Source: Galaxea fascicularis
Lineage: Eukaryota > Cnidaria > Anthozoa > Scleractinia > Euphylliidae
Direction of reading: 5' to 3'
Assembly: GCA_948470475.1 (NCBI GenBank)
Contig: OX419335.1
Span: 21,374,499-21,438,498, forward strand
Length of the DNA stretch: 64,000 nt
How positions within the stretch are numbered: position 1 is the first letter of the stretch; every line of letters begins with the position of its first letter. Of this stretch, positions 10,370-25,100 are shown piece after piece. A program made the position numbers and the translations under genes. The notes beneath the pieces were generated by a model, which was not told the origin of the DNA, did no database searches, and saw only the letters and a program-made list of their open reading frames with translations.

Positions 10370-12574
10370 ATTACAGGAAAATAAAAGTACGATAAAGGAT
10401 AAATTTAAATGTCCTCGCATCTGCTCGTCTTGTAAACAGAAAGGTGGAATCGAGTAACACTGAGAATTCATTTCATTTTATTCTGTCTCCAATAAAATAC
10501 TTCAATCAAAGATGGTAATTACACAAAAGGAATAAATAATGAGAGGACTCATCTAATTGCCTGAACTAAATTACTTAATTATAACCAACTTTAAAAGTGT
10601 CGTTTCAATATGAGATCGAGTATAATATAAGTAAGAGTGCGGCGTCACAAAGAAACTAAGGAGCAGAAGTCTTCACCATAATCCCATATCCGAGCTGTTG
10701 TAGTTGGATATCCTTTTGTTTTTATTCAAATTAACCCTTAAGAGCAAAATTCCAAAGAATATTTTACCTTGAACGAGGCAACAAGGGCTAATTTGAATAT
10801 GAACTAATTCTATACTTTGAAAAAATATGTATCAAGTGCCCTCATGCGTGAAATCAATGGTAAGAGTACATTTATTTTACTTCAGTTCCGAGCTCGCCGG
10901 CTTGCTCTTCTTTAAGAGATTCTTTAAGCACCAAAAGAGAAGAATTATTGTTAGGTTGGGGAATAAATAGGATCTCCACGACAAATCATACAACAACTGT
11001 GCTTTAACTAGAAGTAAATAGAATCGTTACAACTAGCTGCGGTTCGCACAACTCTGAAGAGAGGTTTGCCGAAGCCAGTACATGTTAACACGCAAACATA
11101 TCTTCAACAGTAAAGACGCTAGATTCCTGAAGACGAAACTGATCAACTCGTCCCAAGAAGTTAGTAGTTGCCGCGGAGATTCCTTCCACAATTGCAAGCC
11201 AGTGGCTAGTCTCACTTCCTGCAAAACAGGAACTTTGTAGAACACTTAAGTACACTAGGGAACAATTTCTTTCCGCTGACCGGGTAGTCTAGTTCAGTGA
11301 CAGAAAAGGCGAAACTTCTGCAAACGTTAGTAACTGACCGCTAACAGTTTTCAACCCTATCTATCTCGAACAAACCCGTGTTTTTTCCAAGACTCCGACT
11401 AACAGTTTTGACAGACTATTTTCAACCATCTTTAGGTGTGTATCACTTCTTCTATGCAGGATACGATTGACGATTTCACACCACCGCTAAAAGCAGTGGT
11501 CCTACTAATGACCAGCAACCGAGGAACAAGTCAGTTACTACATGAAAAATTCTACAATTAACAATTATGCGTTGAAAATGACCACACCTCCTGCTAAAAG
11601 TCACAAGAATATGACTAGAGAAAAAAAGTTCGATTACTTTCTTACTAAATTCACTTTTACGTGCTATTTAAATTATAAAAAGGCCATGGCGCGCTGAAGG
11701 GTTACTAAGTCCAAATGAAGAAACCCAAACGAAAATAAATAAAAAATATACCAAAAACTTCAAAGTCGTTAAGTCAAAACTTGAGGACTACACAGGAAAG
11801 AACAAAACTACGTACGGAAGGAGGATTTCTCCTTTAAAAAACCCCGGTTACTAAACACAAGAGATGGTAACTCTGTTGATTAACATTAGCGACCTTACGG
11901 CTCACTATCGTTTAACAGACTTCCGGAGGCTTTCTTGAAATTAAAAATTACAAGAAAAAAACGTATAGAATACCACTCTTTGCTAGTTAATTTGGTAGAT
12001 GCTTGTGGATAACAATTATAGACAGGTCATGCAGTTTATTTGCCTATTACGCTGAAAAGAGCCTCACAAAACAGAAAGTTAGGGAAAAAATAATAATTAA
12101 AAAAAAATAATCACATTTTGAAAACCTTAAATGTTGGTGACCTATTGCAAATTGCTCCAAAATTATTTGACTTAGCACTGTGTGAAACAACATTGACCAC
12201 CGGTGTCAGAACATATTATTTCATAACCAGCACCAAGTAGAAGGAGAAACCAGGAAATAAGACCGCACTCAGGGGGTAACAACACCATTTCCCCCCCTAC
12301 GTTTTTTCTTTTTACCAACGAATCGTAGCTGGCGAATCTAGGAAAGTAGCCGGCGATATCGCCGGTCGCTGGCGCTTTTTGAAAACCCTAAGTAGTTCTG
12401 TCTTCAATAAAAGTCAAAACTTTCCACCAGGCCCCAGTCGTTTGAAGCGTGTGTAACTCTATCCGGTAGATAGCATGTTTCAGTTCCAATACATTTTATT
12501 CGCCGGATAGCGAGTTGTCCGCTCTTTGAACAACTGGGGCCTGATGCCCAAAAGAAAAATCTAATAGAGCGGGT
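10370..12574. other. Intergenic DNA, no gene seen
   Basis: AT-rich sequence with scattered stop codons in all frames. I found no exon, RNA gene or clear repeat here. The 70-codon frame at 11033-11245 has no recognisable motif. Confidence 0.4.
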
Positions 12575-12834
12575 GGGATGAGGAGGGTGGGGAAGGGGGA
12601 CGAGGGGACGGACGGGGGGGGGGGGGAACCGGGGGAAAGAGACAGGAAAAGAGGGTAGCTGAGATAAATTTTCTTTTCCTTAATTTTATCTGACCGTAGG
12701 GTTCGTACACTTTTTCAGGCCAAAACAAGGATTTTTCACGGAGTTTCCAGGAACCTTTCAAAAATTCAATACCTCAAAACGGGAGCATGAAAACAAATAA
12801 TAATAATAATAATAATAATAATAACGAGTAACGA
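12575..12834. repeat. Purine/poly-G tract and (TAA)n microsatellite
   Basis: A G-rich purine stretch runs from about 12575 to 12656, with an uninterrupted 13-G run at 12614-12626. A TAA microsatellite follows at about 12796-12833. These are simple sequence, not genes. Confidence 0.8.
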
Positions 12835-13641
12835 GACGGTCCTTGGGATACGAAAACAAAACCGAGTGTTAGCATTGTGACGCATTTGCACGCTGTTTGC
12901 GTGAACATCAATTTGCTACCACTACTCTAAAACGTGAGCATTTAAAAAGTGTTGATATTTTAAGACCTTGTTCAGTAACAAATCAAGGACTTCCACGGAC
13001 CAAAAACCAATTTCAAGGACTTTCAAGGCCTTTAAATCCGGCTCATAAAATTAGTCTTTCCCGTAAAACCGTGAACACTAGAAATATCTATAGAATGTTA
13101 TTGTTTCAATCAAAAAGCCAATCACGCGTGAGAAAACTAAACCGCAAACAGTAACGGTAATTAGGTTGCGGTTTCATGTTGCTTCTGATTGGTCGCGAAA
13201 CAATAAACATTCCAGAATTTTTTCTGGTGTTTACGAAAGAAAGACTGTAAAAGGTTGTCGAGGGTTTTCAAGACGGACAAGAAGCTTGCGAACCCTATGA
13301 CCAGCAAACACGTGAAATTAAAGATACAGAAACGGCTTCTTCTGCATGAATATGATAAGGGTGAGCTCATTTCAAATCGCGACTGCCAATAAGCTTTCAA
13401 GAATTTGTCTCTAACTAGAATGTACAAGTAGCTGGTCATAATCAAAATCTCGCTTATGTGTCCGCCGCTTTTAGTCATTTCCAAGCTCTTAGTAACAGGC
13501 CTGTGAAATGGCGCAAAATCATGGTACACGGGTACGTGAACTAATATTACAGCCTGTAAATTTACTCGTATGCTCCACTCTACTGCGTAGTCCATTGCTT
13601 TCAGTGCACGCAAAAAGGGAAAAATTTTATGTTCTATGCGA

Positions 13642-16600
13642 TTATTGTGACTGGCACTGTACGCCTCCTCTTGGGTGACCATAATCTTCTTCTTCATCAT
13701 ACATGTTACCCTGAAACAAAATATTCTAATTAACCTGCGTGCCCAGTGGGGTACAACTCATTTGAAAGAGTGATTCTCAAGTCACTGATTGATTGGTGTT
13801 AACACCGACTGAATTTTGTTAGGCTGAGAACAAGCTCCTCTTTAAGATATTTTGCCAGTGTCACAGTTTGACCTCAAAACTGTTACCAATACAACTGAGT
13901 GTCTTAAAATCAAAATCAAAGCGATTACTTTGACCAATCACAACAGACGCAGACAGCTCGATGAACCAATCAGTATTTAAAGTTACTACACGCAACCGGC
14001 ACCTAGCGCGGGAAAATGCGCGCGTGCAATACGTGATTGGTTTTGGTTTTGGCTCTCATTAGCTGAGAAAGTGAGGCAAAGTTTATCATCCAATCACAAA
14101 AAGTAAACCTAAAGCAAACGCGTATAAGTTTTGACGCTCAATTGAAAGCCGCTCTAACATCACAAAACAAGGGGTCTAGCTTCTTAACCGCCCCCGCCCC
14201 TGACGGAGGCAGCTCCTCAACTGGATACGAAGTTTAAGTGATAGCTTTACTTTTCAAACTACATGTATAGAAGCGCAAAAACAGTTGCCATTGTTGCTGT
14301 TGCGATAAAGAAAACTGTAATCACGCGAAGCTCATTTTCCAGAGAGCGAGCTTCTTTATGAACACATTACCATAACGAGGGGTCAATTCAACCCATTAAG
14401 AAATTATTTAGCTTTTCCTGTGCCCAAATATCAAGAGTCATGTTTTCTTACCATGTGCTGCCGGCGACGTCTCGACTCCGTATCAGGATCAAGTTTAACC
14501 AGGTCGTGTTCCTCGGCATCGTCTGGAATCAAGACTTCTTCGCATGGAGGAAGCAGCTGTTGGAGTTGAGGAAAGTGTGATGGCGTAATGAAGCCATCAG
14601 GTGGGAACTTCACCTGCAGATTGGAGAACAATAAAGTTAAAGGAGCTCTGTCATGCTACTTCGGTCTGCTGGAAAATGCTAAAAGATGTCCTTAAATCAG
14701 AGAAAACCAAAAATAATGAAGCAGTTTACATGCTTTTACTCAAGACTGTGGACATTTACTGCATTGAGATTAAATAACTCTCTTCTCAAGTTACGGATTG
14801 TAAATATTACTGCAAATGGTGCGTTTTGAAAAATTAGCCTAATTTTTCACATTTTTGCACGTCATCTTGGAGCCATGGCCAGAAATGTACTATGGATGAC
14901 TTTTCCTGCGAAAAAACGATTGATATCTTTCTGCTACATGAACATTTCAAGGAATATTAATTGGTATGGGTAACGGTCATTAAGCAGCATTTCTGTGTAG
15001 TTTTAGTCAGAAAATAACAAAACTCCAATGACAGAGCCCCTTTAAATGGCATACGCGCAAATGTATACCGGTACTACAGGATCATGACATTTTTTAATTT
15101 CGTCTCATGTGCAGCAAGGTTGCTGTGAACTGAAGCTTGTGCACACTGAACGACTATTGGGTATGATAAGCCGAGTTGATCAGGTTAATAGGAAATCTAA
15201 AATAAGGATCAAGAGCTATCAACCCTGTTTATGGCTCCCGAATTTCTCCAGGGTGGACAATTCAGTAAGTACAATAGTGCCAAAAAAATTGTTTTGGCTT
15301 CACAACCAGGTGCACTTTTTCCTTGTCTCACCATCAAGACGAGATAAACTCAGATTATCTTTCTTACAGTAAGTTCTGAACATTGCATTTGGCAACATCT
15401 ACATGTAACATGTTGATCCAATGAGATTTCAAACCACCAAAGTTCCTATCTTCAAATTCACCTAGCAAGCTCGCTGAATCAGAAATGAGGCACAACACCT
15501 TTGTTGCCAATATTGTATGGAAGCAACAAATTCTTTAATGAGTTGCTTATGACTGTTAGACAATAATAAACTCACTTCAAGAAATGTTCACCATAAAAAA
15601 AATTGTCCTCTTACCAGAAATGTGATTATGAGCCTCCCCTTTTCATAAGGATTTTTGTACCTTGGCATTCCTTCTCCCATCACACATTTCATGTCACCTG
15701 CAAACAAATGTGTTTGATACCAATTAGCAATGCAGGAAGGGAACACAACAGTAGTTTATAATTAAAGACCCATGACGGTCCAATATGCTTTGCGCGCGCT
15801 AAATCAAGTCGCCATATTTTTTGTGAGTCGAAAAGTCAAGTGAAGACCGTTGAACCCACAGCAATCCGCTACCATCCGGCGTTTATGGAGCTTGATTTTA
15901 CGTTTCGTTGCCCAAAGGATTTCACTATTTCACTTGTGTGTTGATTTTGATGATTTTTTTGGAATTGCAATATCAGTAGAGTGAATATGATGAACTCCTA
16001 GAAAGCTCTGATCGTTTGGCATTTTGATGGCCGTACCTTCGCGTAAGTGGAGGCCACGTTTATCTGGTTGTGCCCGTTATATCATGGTACGATCATCTGT
16101 GTTTGAACTACGACATGAGAGGAAAATTACTCTAGGGTTCTCGGAAGCAACGAACTGCCTTTGCTGAGTATCTACTGCATCAAACAGACCACAGAGCATC
16201 AAGTTTAGGACCTTGCTAGAATTCGATGGTTTGTTTATTTCTTATAGCTTTGTTACAATGCTTATGTATCACAGCTTTGTTCATTTTAACAGCCCGTGTG
16301 AAGAGATGGAAGGCAAGGAACATTTGGAGTTACCGAAAATTTTTCTCAAACCTCTTCAATCTCGACGGCTTCGTTTTCCTCCTTCTCGTTATCCGCTACT
16401 ATTGAGCCATCTTTCGCCTAAATTTCTCTCCTCCAGAGAGTTTTCCAATAAAGACAGTGATGAACTTATATTGTGCTCTGATCAACCGACAAGCACGCGA
16501 AATATTCAAACTTCGGTGACCGCATCACACAATGGCGCCTCCTCCTTGTGTTTGTCAAAACAATAATAGAGGCGCGCAAAGCATATTGGTCCGTCATGGG

Positions 16601-18988
16601 TCTTTAATGGCAGATTGTTATAATTGTCTTTCAAAAAATGTAGCAACAGCTCTCAAGATGATCATGTTATCAACACTAATATTGTGAGCAGTTTTAAACC
16701 AATTTTGGACTAAACAAATTTTACAGTCAGGCAGATTTTATGGTCATGCAAATGACTGCTGACCGGTTTGACTGCCAACCAGTTAGCTCAGTTGATAGAG
16801 CACCGGACTACTGTGCGTGCGTTAGGTTGCGGGATCAAACCGCAGCTGGACCAACACTCAGGGTCTTTAAAATAACTGTGGGAAAGTGCTGCCTTTGTAA
16901 TGACATCTACAAACAGTTTGACTTTCTAATCTTCTCAGATATGGACGATAAAACCGGAGGTCCCATCTCACAACACTTGTTCCTAATAATCTGTGGGGCG
17001 TTAAAGAACTCACACACTGTTCTCAAAGAGAAGGGGATGTAGTCCCTGGTGTGGTGATCTATCTCCTGCATGGGTCGGGTGGGGTGGGTGAGATCAATAT
17101 ATATGGACCGATAGCGGCAGCCAGCGGCGCCATTACAAGCTGACGTCCACTCTCACCACACAGAAGAATTGTTAAGTGACACGTTTGTTGTGACTATCAG
17201 GAAAAAAGGTGGTATGTGATCTAACCACATTATTTTGTAAATTAACACCACTTGCCTGGTTTGACAATATCACCAGGAATGGAGGTAATAACAATGTGCC
17301 TTTTGTCCAACATCTCTATTGTTTTTTGAAAACCACACAGTGCTTCAACTAATTCGATTTCCTGTAAAGAAAAAAATTACAATACATTTATGTGATTACA
17401 CTATATCAACAACAACCATAACAAATGGTGTATGCTTCATTTGAAAATCTGACTGAGACATATAATTTGCAGTGTGGTATTGTGCAAAGTAAGCCCAACA
17501 CTGTTGAGAAATCCAAAAGGTACATAGATACACTGTACGTGCATCAGATTCTCCTTAAGGTGAAATACACAAGCTCCAGGTTAACTTTATCATTGTTATT
17601 TGATAGTGTACCTTTGGTATACCTACCAGATTCCATCAAGGTAACCCCGACCAAAGAAAACCTTAGAATGGCTTGTTATGGATAACTACTCTGTACACTA
17701 TAATTACTACAATCGTCGTGTATATGTACCAACTCCAGACTGCATTCAGTGTCCATGTGTTCATTGCAAGCGAACCCTTTCAACCCTAATACCACCATGT
17801 ACAGACATATTCCCACACTGTTTTCCATACATTGTTTTGTGGTAGCGATGAGGACAATTTGTTAAAGGCTGATTTTCACTAATGGCGGGGGCGTGGTTGG
17901 AGTTGTGGTCAGAGTTGTAGTCATAAGGGCCCTTTTTGAGCTAGAGAATATTGAAGATCAGAGTCATAAGTGGAGTCATTAGCTCGATAGAATCAGAGTT
18001 GAAAGAATCATAACATTTCCATTTTCTTCCAACGCCACTTATGACTCTGTCGCTTAAACAATGTTGCCAGAGTCTGAAGAAGAAGCAGAAGAACCTACCA
18101 ATCACAATGCTTGTTTTTCAATTACAGTTTATTTTCACTGGATCATAAGAGACAGAGTCATAAGCAGAATCACTATTCTGCTTCTGAGTCTGGTTTGATT
18201 TTCTCTGGACCTCATAACCATACACTTCTGATTATATTACTATTGAAAACCAGCCCTAAACAAACAAGACCTTTGTTACAAGTACTTGTTGATCACTTCC
18301 TTTTCTCTTACAATGTAATTATGCAGTGTGACTTTAAACAAGAAATACACATTGGTCACTAAGGGATTAAAACATGGCAAAAGCATTACCACAAGGGTAC
18401 AAAGAACAAAATTTTTTAATTGCATTCATTTTTAGAGTTTCCACTAGCAAAAGTTACATGTATGTCACAGGAGAAACAAAATTAATAGTCTCTCATCAAT
18501 ATGTAGTTGCATAATAACAATGTAAAACGACTCAAAATACACATACCAATTTCATATGCAAATCTAATTCCTCTCGCTTGAACACTGGATGCTCCTTTTC
18601 GTCGAGGATGATGATGATGTCACCAGGTTCAATTCCAGGCTCTTGATCACCCTCACTACTAAATGTAATCTTCTGTCCATCTCTCATACCTTTGACAATG
18701 TGAACTTCAAGGATTTTTCGTTCTTTGACTGTTTTTCTGCCTTGACAGTTTTTACAACGATCTTTGTCTACAAAGAAGGAAGTCAAATAAAGCATTTTAA
18801 CCAGGGCCTACATGTGTACATGCATAAACAAATGTAAGATCTTACAACTATTCTAATAAAAAGCATTTTGGATGTCGCAACTGATTGTAAAAAAAATGTA
18901 ACTTCCCTTAAGCTGCTTCCTGGAACTATGCCTAGAAACTATTTACTTGATGATGATCTTGATGATGATGATGATGATGATGATGATA

Positions 18989-19038
<50 letters not shown>

Positions 19039-19072
19039 AATGATGATGATGATGATGATAATGATGATGATA

Positions 19073-19107
<35 letters not shown>

Positions 19108-19108
19108 A

Positions 19109-19152
<44 letters not shown>

Positions 19153-22100
19153 AATGATGATGATGATGATGATGATGATGATAATGATGATGATAATGAT
19201 GATGATGATAATGACACTTGATGTTTTGGCACTTTAAGTCACGAACATAGATGTTTCCTGCTAGCCAAACTTATCAAAAACCAAACCAATTTCTAAAAAA
19301 TGTCCAAGGATATCTTTTTAGGTCATGTAACTTTTTGTTACACTAAATTCAAGTTGACGTATGAGTACCTAATTTTTCTGTGTTGTAAGGAAAAATGGTG
19401 GTTTTCCCCGGTTTTCTGTAGTAAACCCAATTGTGCTTTGTCATAATGATAAATGCTTTATTTGCATGACCATAAAGAAATTACAGTATTGCAAAAGCTA
19501 GTCTGAATTTAATTACTAATTCAACTAATTAGTGTAAAACATTAGAAAACATTACAGTTCTCATTCATTCATTGATATTAATAATATTTGTTTCTTTGTT
19601 TAACTACACAATCTTCATCTTTACCTTTCAGATAGCCTAGGTAACTTACAATCTTTTTATTTACAGTGTATATCAGTGATCATGGGGAATTTACCAAGTT
19701 TAGTTCTATGTGCAATGTTGGATGCCTTGTCGTGTACTTGTAAATAAAGTTTACAGAAATGTAAATGGGTTTTCTCAATTGCAGAGCTGTCCCAGGACTT
19801 CAAATCTGATTTAACAAAAGCACTGCAAACTTCACTGTTGTACATGTAGGTTAAAATTGGTGAAATCATTGAGTCAAAAATTTTACATACAAGTGAGGGC
19901 TTAAGACCGTTCAGACCCATATGTTGTCTTATGCTGAAGAGTGCATGAAGAGCTTTTTGTCAAAGGTGTTCCAGTGAAAGTGTAAAATTTCCAGAGGATG
20001 TGACGCGAGTTCCTAGGTACATGTAAGTATAGTTTTGGACAATGTCGATTACCTCATTGCCTATGCGGAAATTATATTCACATTTTTGTGTGCATTGTTG
20101 AAAAATCATCATTTAGGTTTCCTTAGGATTATTCTAAGCAGATTCCCATCTCAATCTTGTGGAATATCACTTAATTTTAGCCAACTCACTACTCAGCCTT
20201 CAGCCTTGTGGGCTAATGTAAGTATCAGATGATATTCCGCTCGATTTTTCATGATAATAATATTGTTAATATATAAACAAAGATTTTTTTATGCCTTCTA
20301 TACCTGGTATTCTCTCCCCTTGTCCGCCGCAGTCCCTACATTGTGTCTGAATTTGCTGCACCATGCCTGGTGCAATCTGATGGATCCTCACATACATCCC
20401 ACTACCATGACATGTGTTACAAGAAACAACTGAGCCCTAAAGAAAACAAAAATTAAAATCCACTTAAATCAGTTCTTTTGTGCCAATCAACTGGCGGACT
20501 CAGTTAAAAACTAGGCTGGACAAAGAAACTGGATCTTAAAATACACCCTACACCAAGTCAAGTCTACAGGGTTTTTCAGCTGGTGACCAGTGATTTTCAT
20601 CCCTTGTGAACAGCTCTGTTGCCAGCAGCTGCACACCAAACCATCACTGTTATTTTGGGGCTGATGCACCCATACATGTTCATTACCATCTGCTAGAGGG
20701 TGTACATGTATGCTCAAGTCGAATGGAACTTCAGTTCAAACCAAACCCCTGAGTCTAGTTTGACCTTCTGATTTATGAACATGTGACAAAGTTTAATTAG
20801 TGTTTCTTGTCTTGCCTTATGGGAGGTATTCCTTATAAATTAATAACAACCTACCTTCTTCCCTCCAATTCCTTCGCATTTTGGACAGAGAACACTTTTT
20901 TGCAAGGCTAACTGCCTTGTTGTACCATTGTACATATCTTCAAGAGAAACCTAGTGAAAGAATCACACGACTTGTTTTTAAAATTAGAATGACATTGACT
21001 TTTACAAGTTGCATATAATTATGAAAACCATGCAATGAAAGGATTAATCCTTCAAGAAAAGAAAAACAAGGAGAAAACAAATAAAAACAACAATGAAAGA
21101 ATAAATGAACTTGTCATATCACTGAAGGGCAAAATAATATACTACTGAATGCTGATTGGCTGAGAAAGTGGGCATTTGGTCTTAATCAAGGGCATTTTTG
21201 GTAACCAATACATGTAAGTCGACATATTTGGCTATCAATTTTTGGTAAACAAACTGGTTTTTTTTTTGGCCACGACTTTTCAGTGCTTTGGTTGATAATG
21301 ATATAGGCTCATTGAATTGATTGGTTGGTTAAATTTAATTAAAATTTGTAGTTGCAGAAGTGAGATTCCCAGAAATGAATCAACTCCATGCATGATTTCC
21401 TAATTAATTTTGCTCTTATAGAAGCAGAGACATGCTCAAACTAAAACCTCTACCATTTAAGAATACAGCAGTAGGACTGGACATTTCATGTATCTACCCA
21501 GGGATACATGTAAGTTACATGTAACTGACCACGACCCACAATTTCATATCATTTGGTAGAATTAAAGAGGCTACACACATGTAATTTCACATAACATATC
21601 ATCCTGACAACATCAATGGGTCTGCCAAATGTGCGACCAGCGAGCCAGGATGTGAGTCATGCCAGCGACCCACAGTTTTTAACATGTGACAATATTACAA
21701 AAACAAATAAAACCATACCTGTAAATATTAAACACTGTATGTAAACATGTTTGTGAAATCTTTTTTCCTTTGATGTGACATACGCTAGCAACACTCTAAA
21801 TCCAAGCATGATTCTAAACCTGACCATAACGCAAATTTACTGCATGCAATGTTTTGTTTTTGAATCGATGCATATCTATCGCGTGGAACAGAAAGTAAGC
21901 ATTGCAAATTTTGCTGAAAAAACACTGGAAGGTGCACATTGATTTGTTTTTAAACTTGTTTTATTCAAAGCAATTTTTTCTGATTTGTTGCTCCCTTGGG
22001 AAAAGGCAATGTGAGATGACAGTGTCTGTATGAATTAAAAACCCCTCTTACATGTATGTGTTGTGGGGGTCAGTTGTGCAAGGTCGAAATATTGTGGAAT

Positions 22101-25100
22101 AATTGTGGAATAAATACAGAACTGTATTTTCAAATATTGTGGTCCTAGAAATTACCTGTTTTGAACCTGGCAAAGGAAGCAAAAATAATTAGGAGAAATT
22201 TACTCCCAATATTTCAAGCCTCCCTTTTTTGAACCAATTACCATCTCCCTACGAAGTCAAGAACATCCAAGATCCATTGCAAAACTCAGTCTGACTTCCT
22301 TAATTGACTTATGCTTGAGTTAATGTTTTTTTAGGTTTTTTATGACTCATATGGTGGCTTGCATGGCTCTCATTGTGACTCGCTTGACTTGCATGGCTCA
22401 CACCATGACTCGCATGGCTTGCTGATTCGCACGTTAGTCAGACTCAACATCAACAGGGATAGTGCAATTTATTGATAGCACAGAATGCCCACAATAAACA
22501 ACACAAAAACCAGTCAGTATCAAAGCAGAGTGCCAAGGAACAGTTTCTACATGTAGTCTGAGCAACAAGGATAGAAATCATTAACTTGACCAGTTTTCAT
22601 TAACAAAATCATGCAGTCCAGTAGTTCCTAACAGTTGGTAACAAAAACTCATACAAGTCAGGGACCCAAACACAGAGCCACTTGCATTCCAACATGAGAA
22701 ATACCAATTGAAGGCCTCTGTGCAAAAAGAGCATACTGTACAGTGTACGTGGCAATTTTGCTTAAAAATAAAATTTCAAGTTCCCTGAAATTTGCCCTTC
22801 ATCTACAGCCTGGTTATCACATTAGGAACTTAGGTCTGCAGTTATTTTTCGATTTAAAGGCCTGAATTTGGAAAATTAGTACATGACTTTTTCTGAAACC
22901 AAACAAATAAGATCGACCAATTTGCATCACATCCTTTTGTTTCTGTTTTGGAAAAAGCCAATGTGATAAATCAGTGAAGTCTAGCAGATCTACACTGTAT
23001 GTTTCTGACATAATAACCAGTCTCTAGGCCAACAAAGACTGAATTTTGGGGAACTTGACATTTTAGACAAAATCCTCACTTTTGCCACTTTTTGCACCAA
23101 GCCCTTCAATTTGTATCCACTACCCCAAACAATACCTTGAGTTGATGGATCATATCCTTGCCCTTTCTCTCTCCATGGTGTCCTCGGTATCGACCATGCC
23201 CAGTTCCAAAGAACATGTCAAAGATATCCATGGGTGAATGAAAGCCACCCATGTCTCCACCACTGTTGAGTGCCTCCTCCCCACCTTCATCGTAAATGTT
23301 TCTCTTTTTCTCATCCGATAGGACTTCGTAAGCATGGGAAATCTGCTTGAACTGGAAATTGGCAAGTCACCGTATTACAAAAAAGATTAATATATAAAAT
23401 TAAAATACAAAAATCGATTAATAAAATTTATTTTTTCTCAGTGCGCGAGCAAGCGGTATTCTGGGAATCCTGCAATCTGATTGGTTCCACAAGTGGGCAG
23501 CATTTTCCTATCTCTTGACCACCGTCACGGTAACACTTTTCGCGGGAAATCTTCAAGTGAAATCTTTTTACACAGCAACAAAAGAGTGCATTTTTGCTCT
23601 TAAAATGAAAAATTTCACTTACTAAATATTGTGAAGAGAAGGGAAACAGCGGTGAAATAAAGCTCTGACTAATTATTCTCCTAAAAAGTCACGTATTCAC
23701 TTCATTTTGTTTACAACACTTTACTACTGCTTCAAATGCTGTTTTTCGAGTTGTTGTTAAATTGAGTTGTTTTTCTTGAAATGTTGACATGCCGTAACAC
23801 TGAATATGGCTAAGTTCAGAGCTCAGGTTTCCTTATTTCCTGTGGAGTTTAATTTTTTCATCGTTCCATTTTCCTTCACTCAAAGAAAGGAAAATTATTA
23901 TTGGCTAAAATAGTCAAACAAAAATCTTGCAAAGTTGTGTTGTTGTCATTAACTGTTACAACATCATGTTTTTCTTGCTTAGTTTTCCTATTTTAGCATC
24001 ACTCCATGTTAACGAGACTGGTGTGATGCCCTACTTGTGTTTGAAGAACTGCCATTAAAACTAAATTTGAAAGTGTGGAACTTTCGTTTTGAACAAGACA
24101 AAGCTTGCATTTTTCAGATTTTTCATAAACTAGGTAAACGAGTGACATGAGTGGTTTGGGATTTCTACAAAATATTACATTTTTTTTCTTTGCGCCAGTT
24201 GTTGCTCCAATTTATATTTGAATTTCTTTTTTAACGCCAAGACTGCCTTTGTTTGTCTGAGATTCACGGACACTGTTTCATGTAAGCTAAATTTTAACTG
24301 TCATGCTGTTACCTGGTTACTTAAAGCTTACTTAGCACAGTCAGAAAGACTTCACAAACTCAGTTCTTGTTCATCTTCAGAAACAAAAAATATTATTTAC
24401 TGGCTTAGGTCAGTCTGCATACATTGTAGGTAAAGCTGTGCCCTTGGCCTTCAATACAGACCTTGGGCACAGTTTTTTCCTATACAGACCTCCCAGCCAG
24501 TGAATCCATATTTTTAATGTGAGGAAGAGCTGATTATTAAATAGAAATTATTGACTGAGAAACACTTCGCAATATTTCAGAAACATGTTTGTTTTCTCAA
24601 AAGGTAAATGTACAGTGTAGATGTATTTCATTTGTATAGGGAAATAAATTATCTAAAACGGTGATTTTTTTTTTCAGTGTTGGCTTTCATTTAAGGAAGA
24701 ACAGAATTGTTGTTCTTCCACAGGTAATTTTCACTATGTGTTACTCATTTACAGTCGTATGTAGCTTTACAATAATTAATCATAATTTTTTTCAGTTAGT
24801 GAATATCTTATTGGAGTAGACTTTATACAGAAAATGGCTACTACAATCATATACCAGGGTTTTTGGTAACATAAAGTACCTCTGACTACATATAACACAG
24901 TGTTTTCCAATGAAAGTGTTGCTCATAGCAGCTTGGAGACGGTAATGTCAAGAACCAAACCAGGCATCAAAATGGACATTAATTTTATTCCTTTTGTTTC
25001 AACTGCTAGATTACTGTACCTAAACAATCTCCTTCTACAGTTAGCAATCCTCCTAAAGACTAATGTTAAGGAGAATTTACAGTCTTTATAGGTATCAATA

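Noticed and set aside
13161..13700. 179-codon minus-strand frame
   Set aside because: It overlaps the last DNAJA1 exon in another frame; the exon's own frame ends with the expected PRGGVQC tail at 13642.
16213..16566. 117-codon frame inside the TTAA element
   Set aside because: There is no transposase-like motif; it is most likely chance within a non-autonomous element.
16740..17042. 100-codon frame
   Set aside because: It is a translation of the tRNA-derived SINE.
18868..19237. Poly-Asp, poly-Met and poly-Ser reading frames
   Set aside because: They are translations of the GAT microsatellite in an intron; an open frame is automatic in such a repeat.
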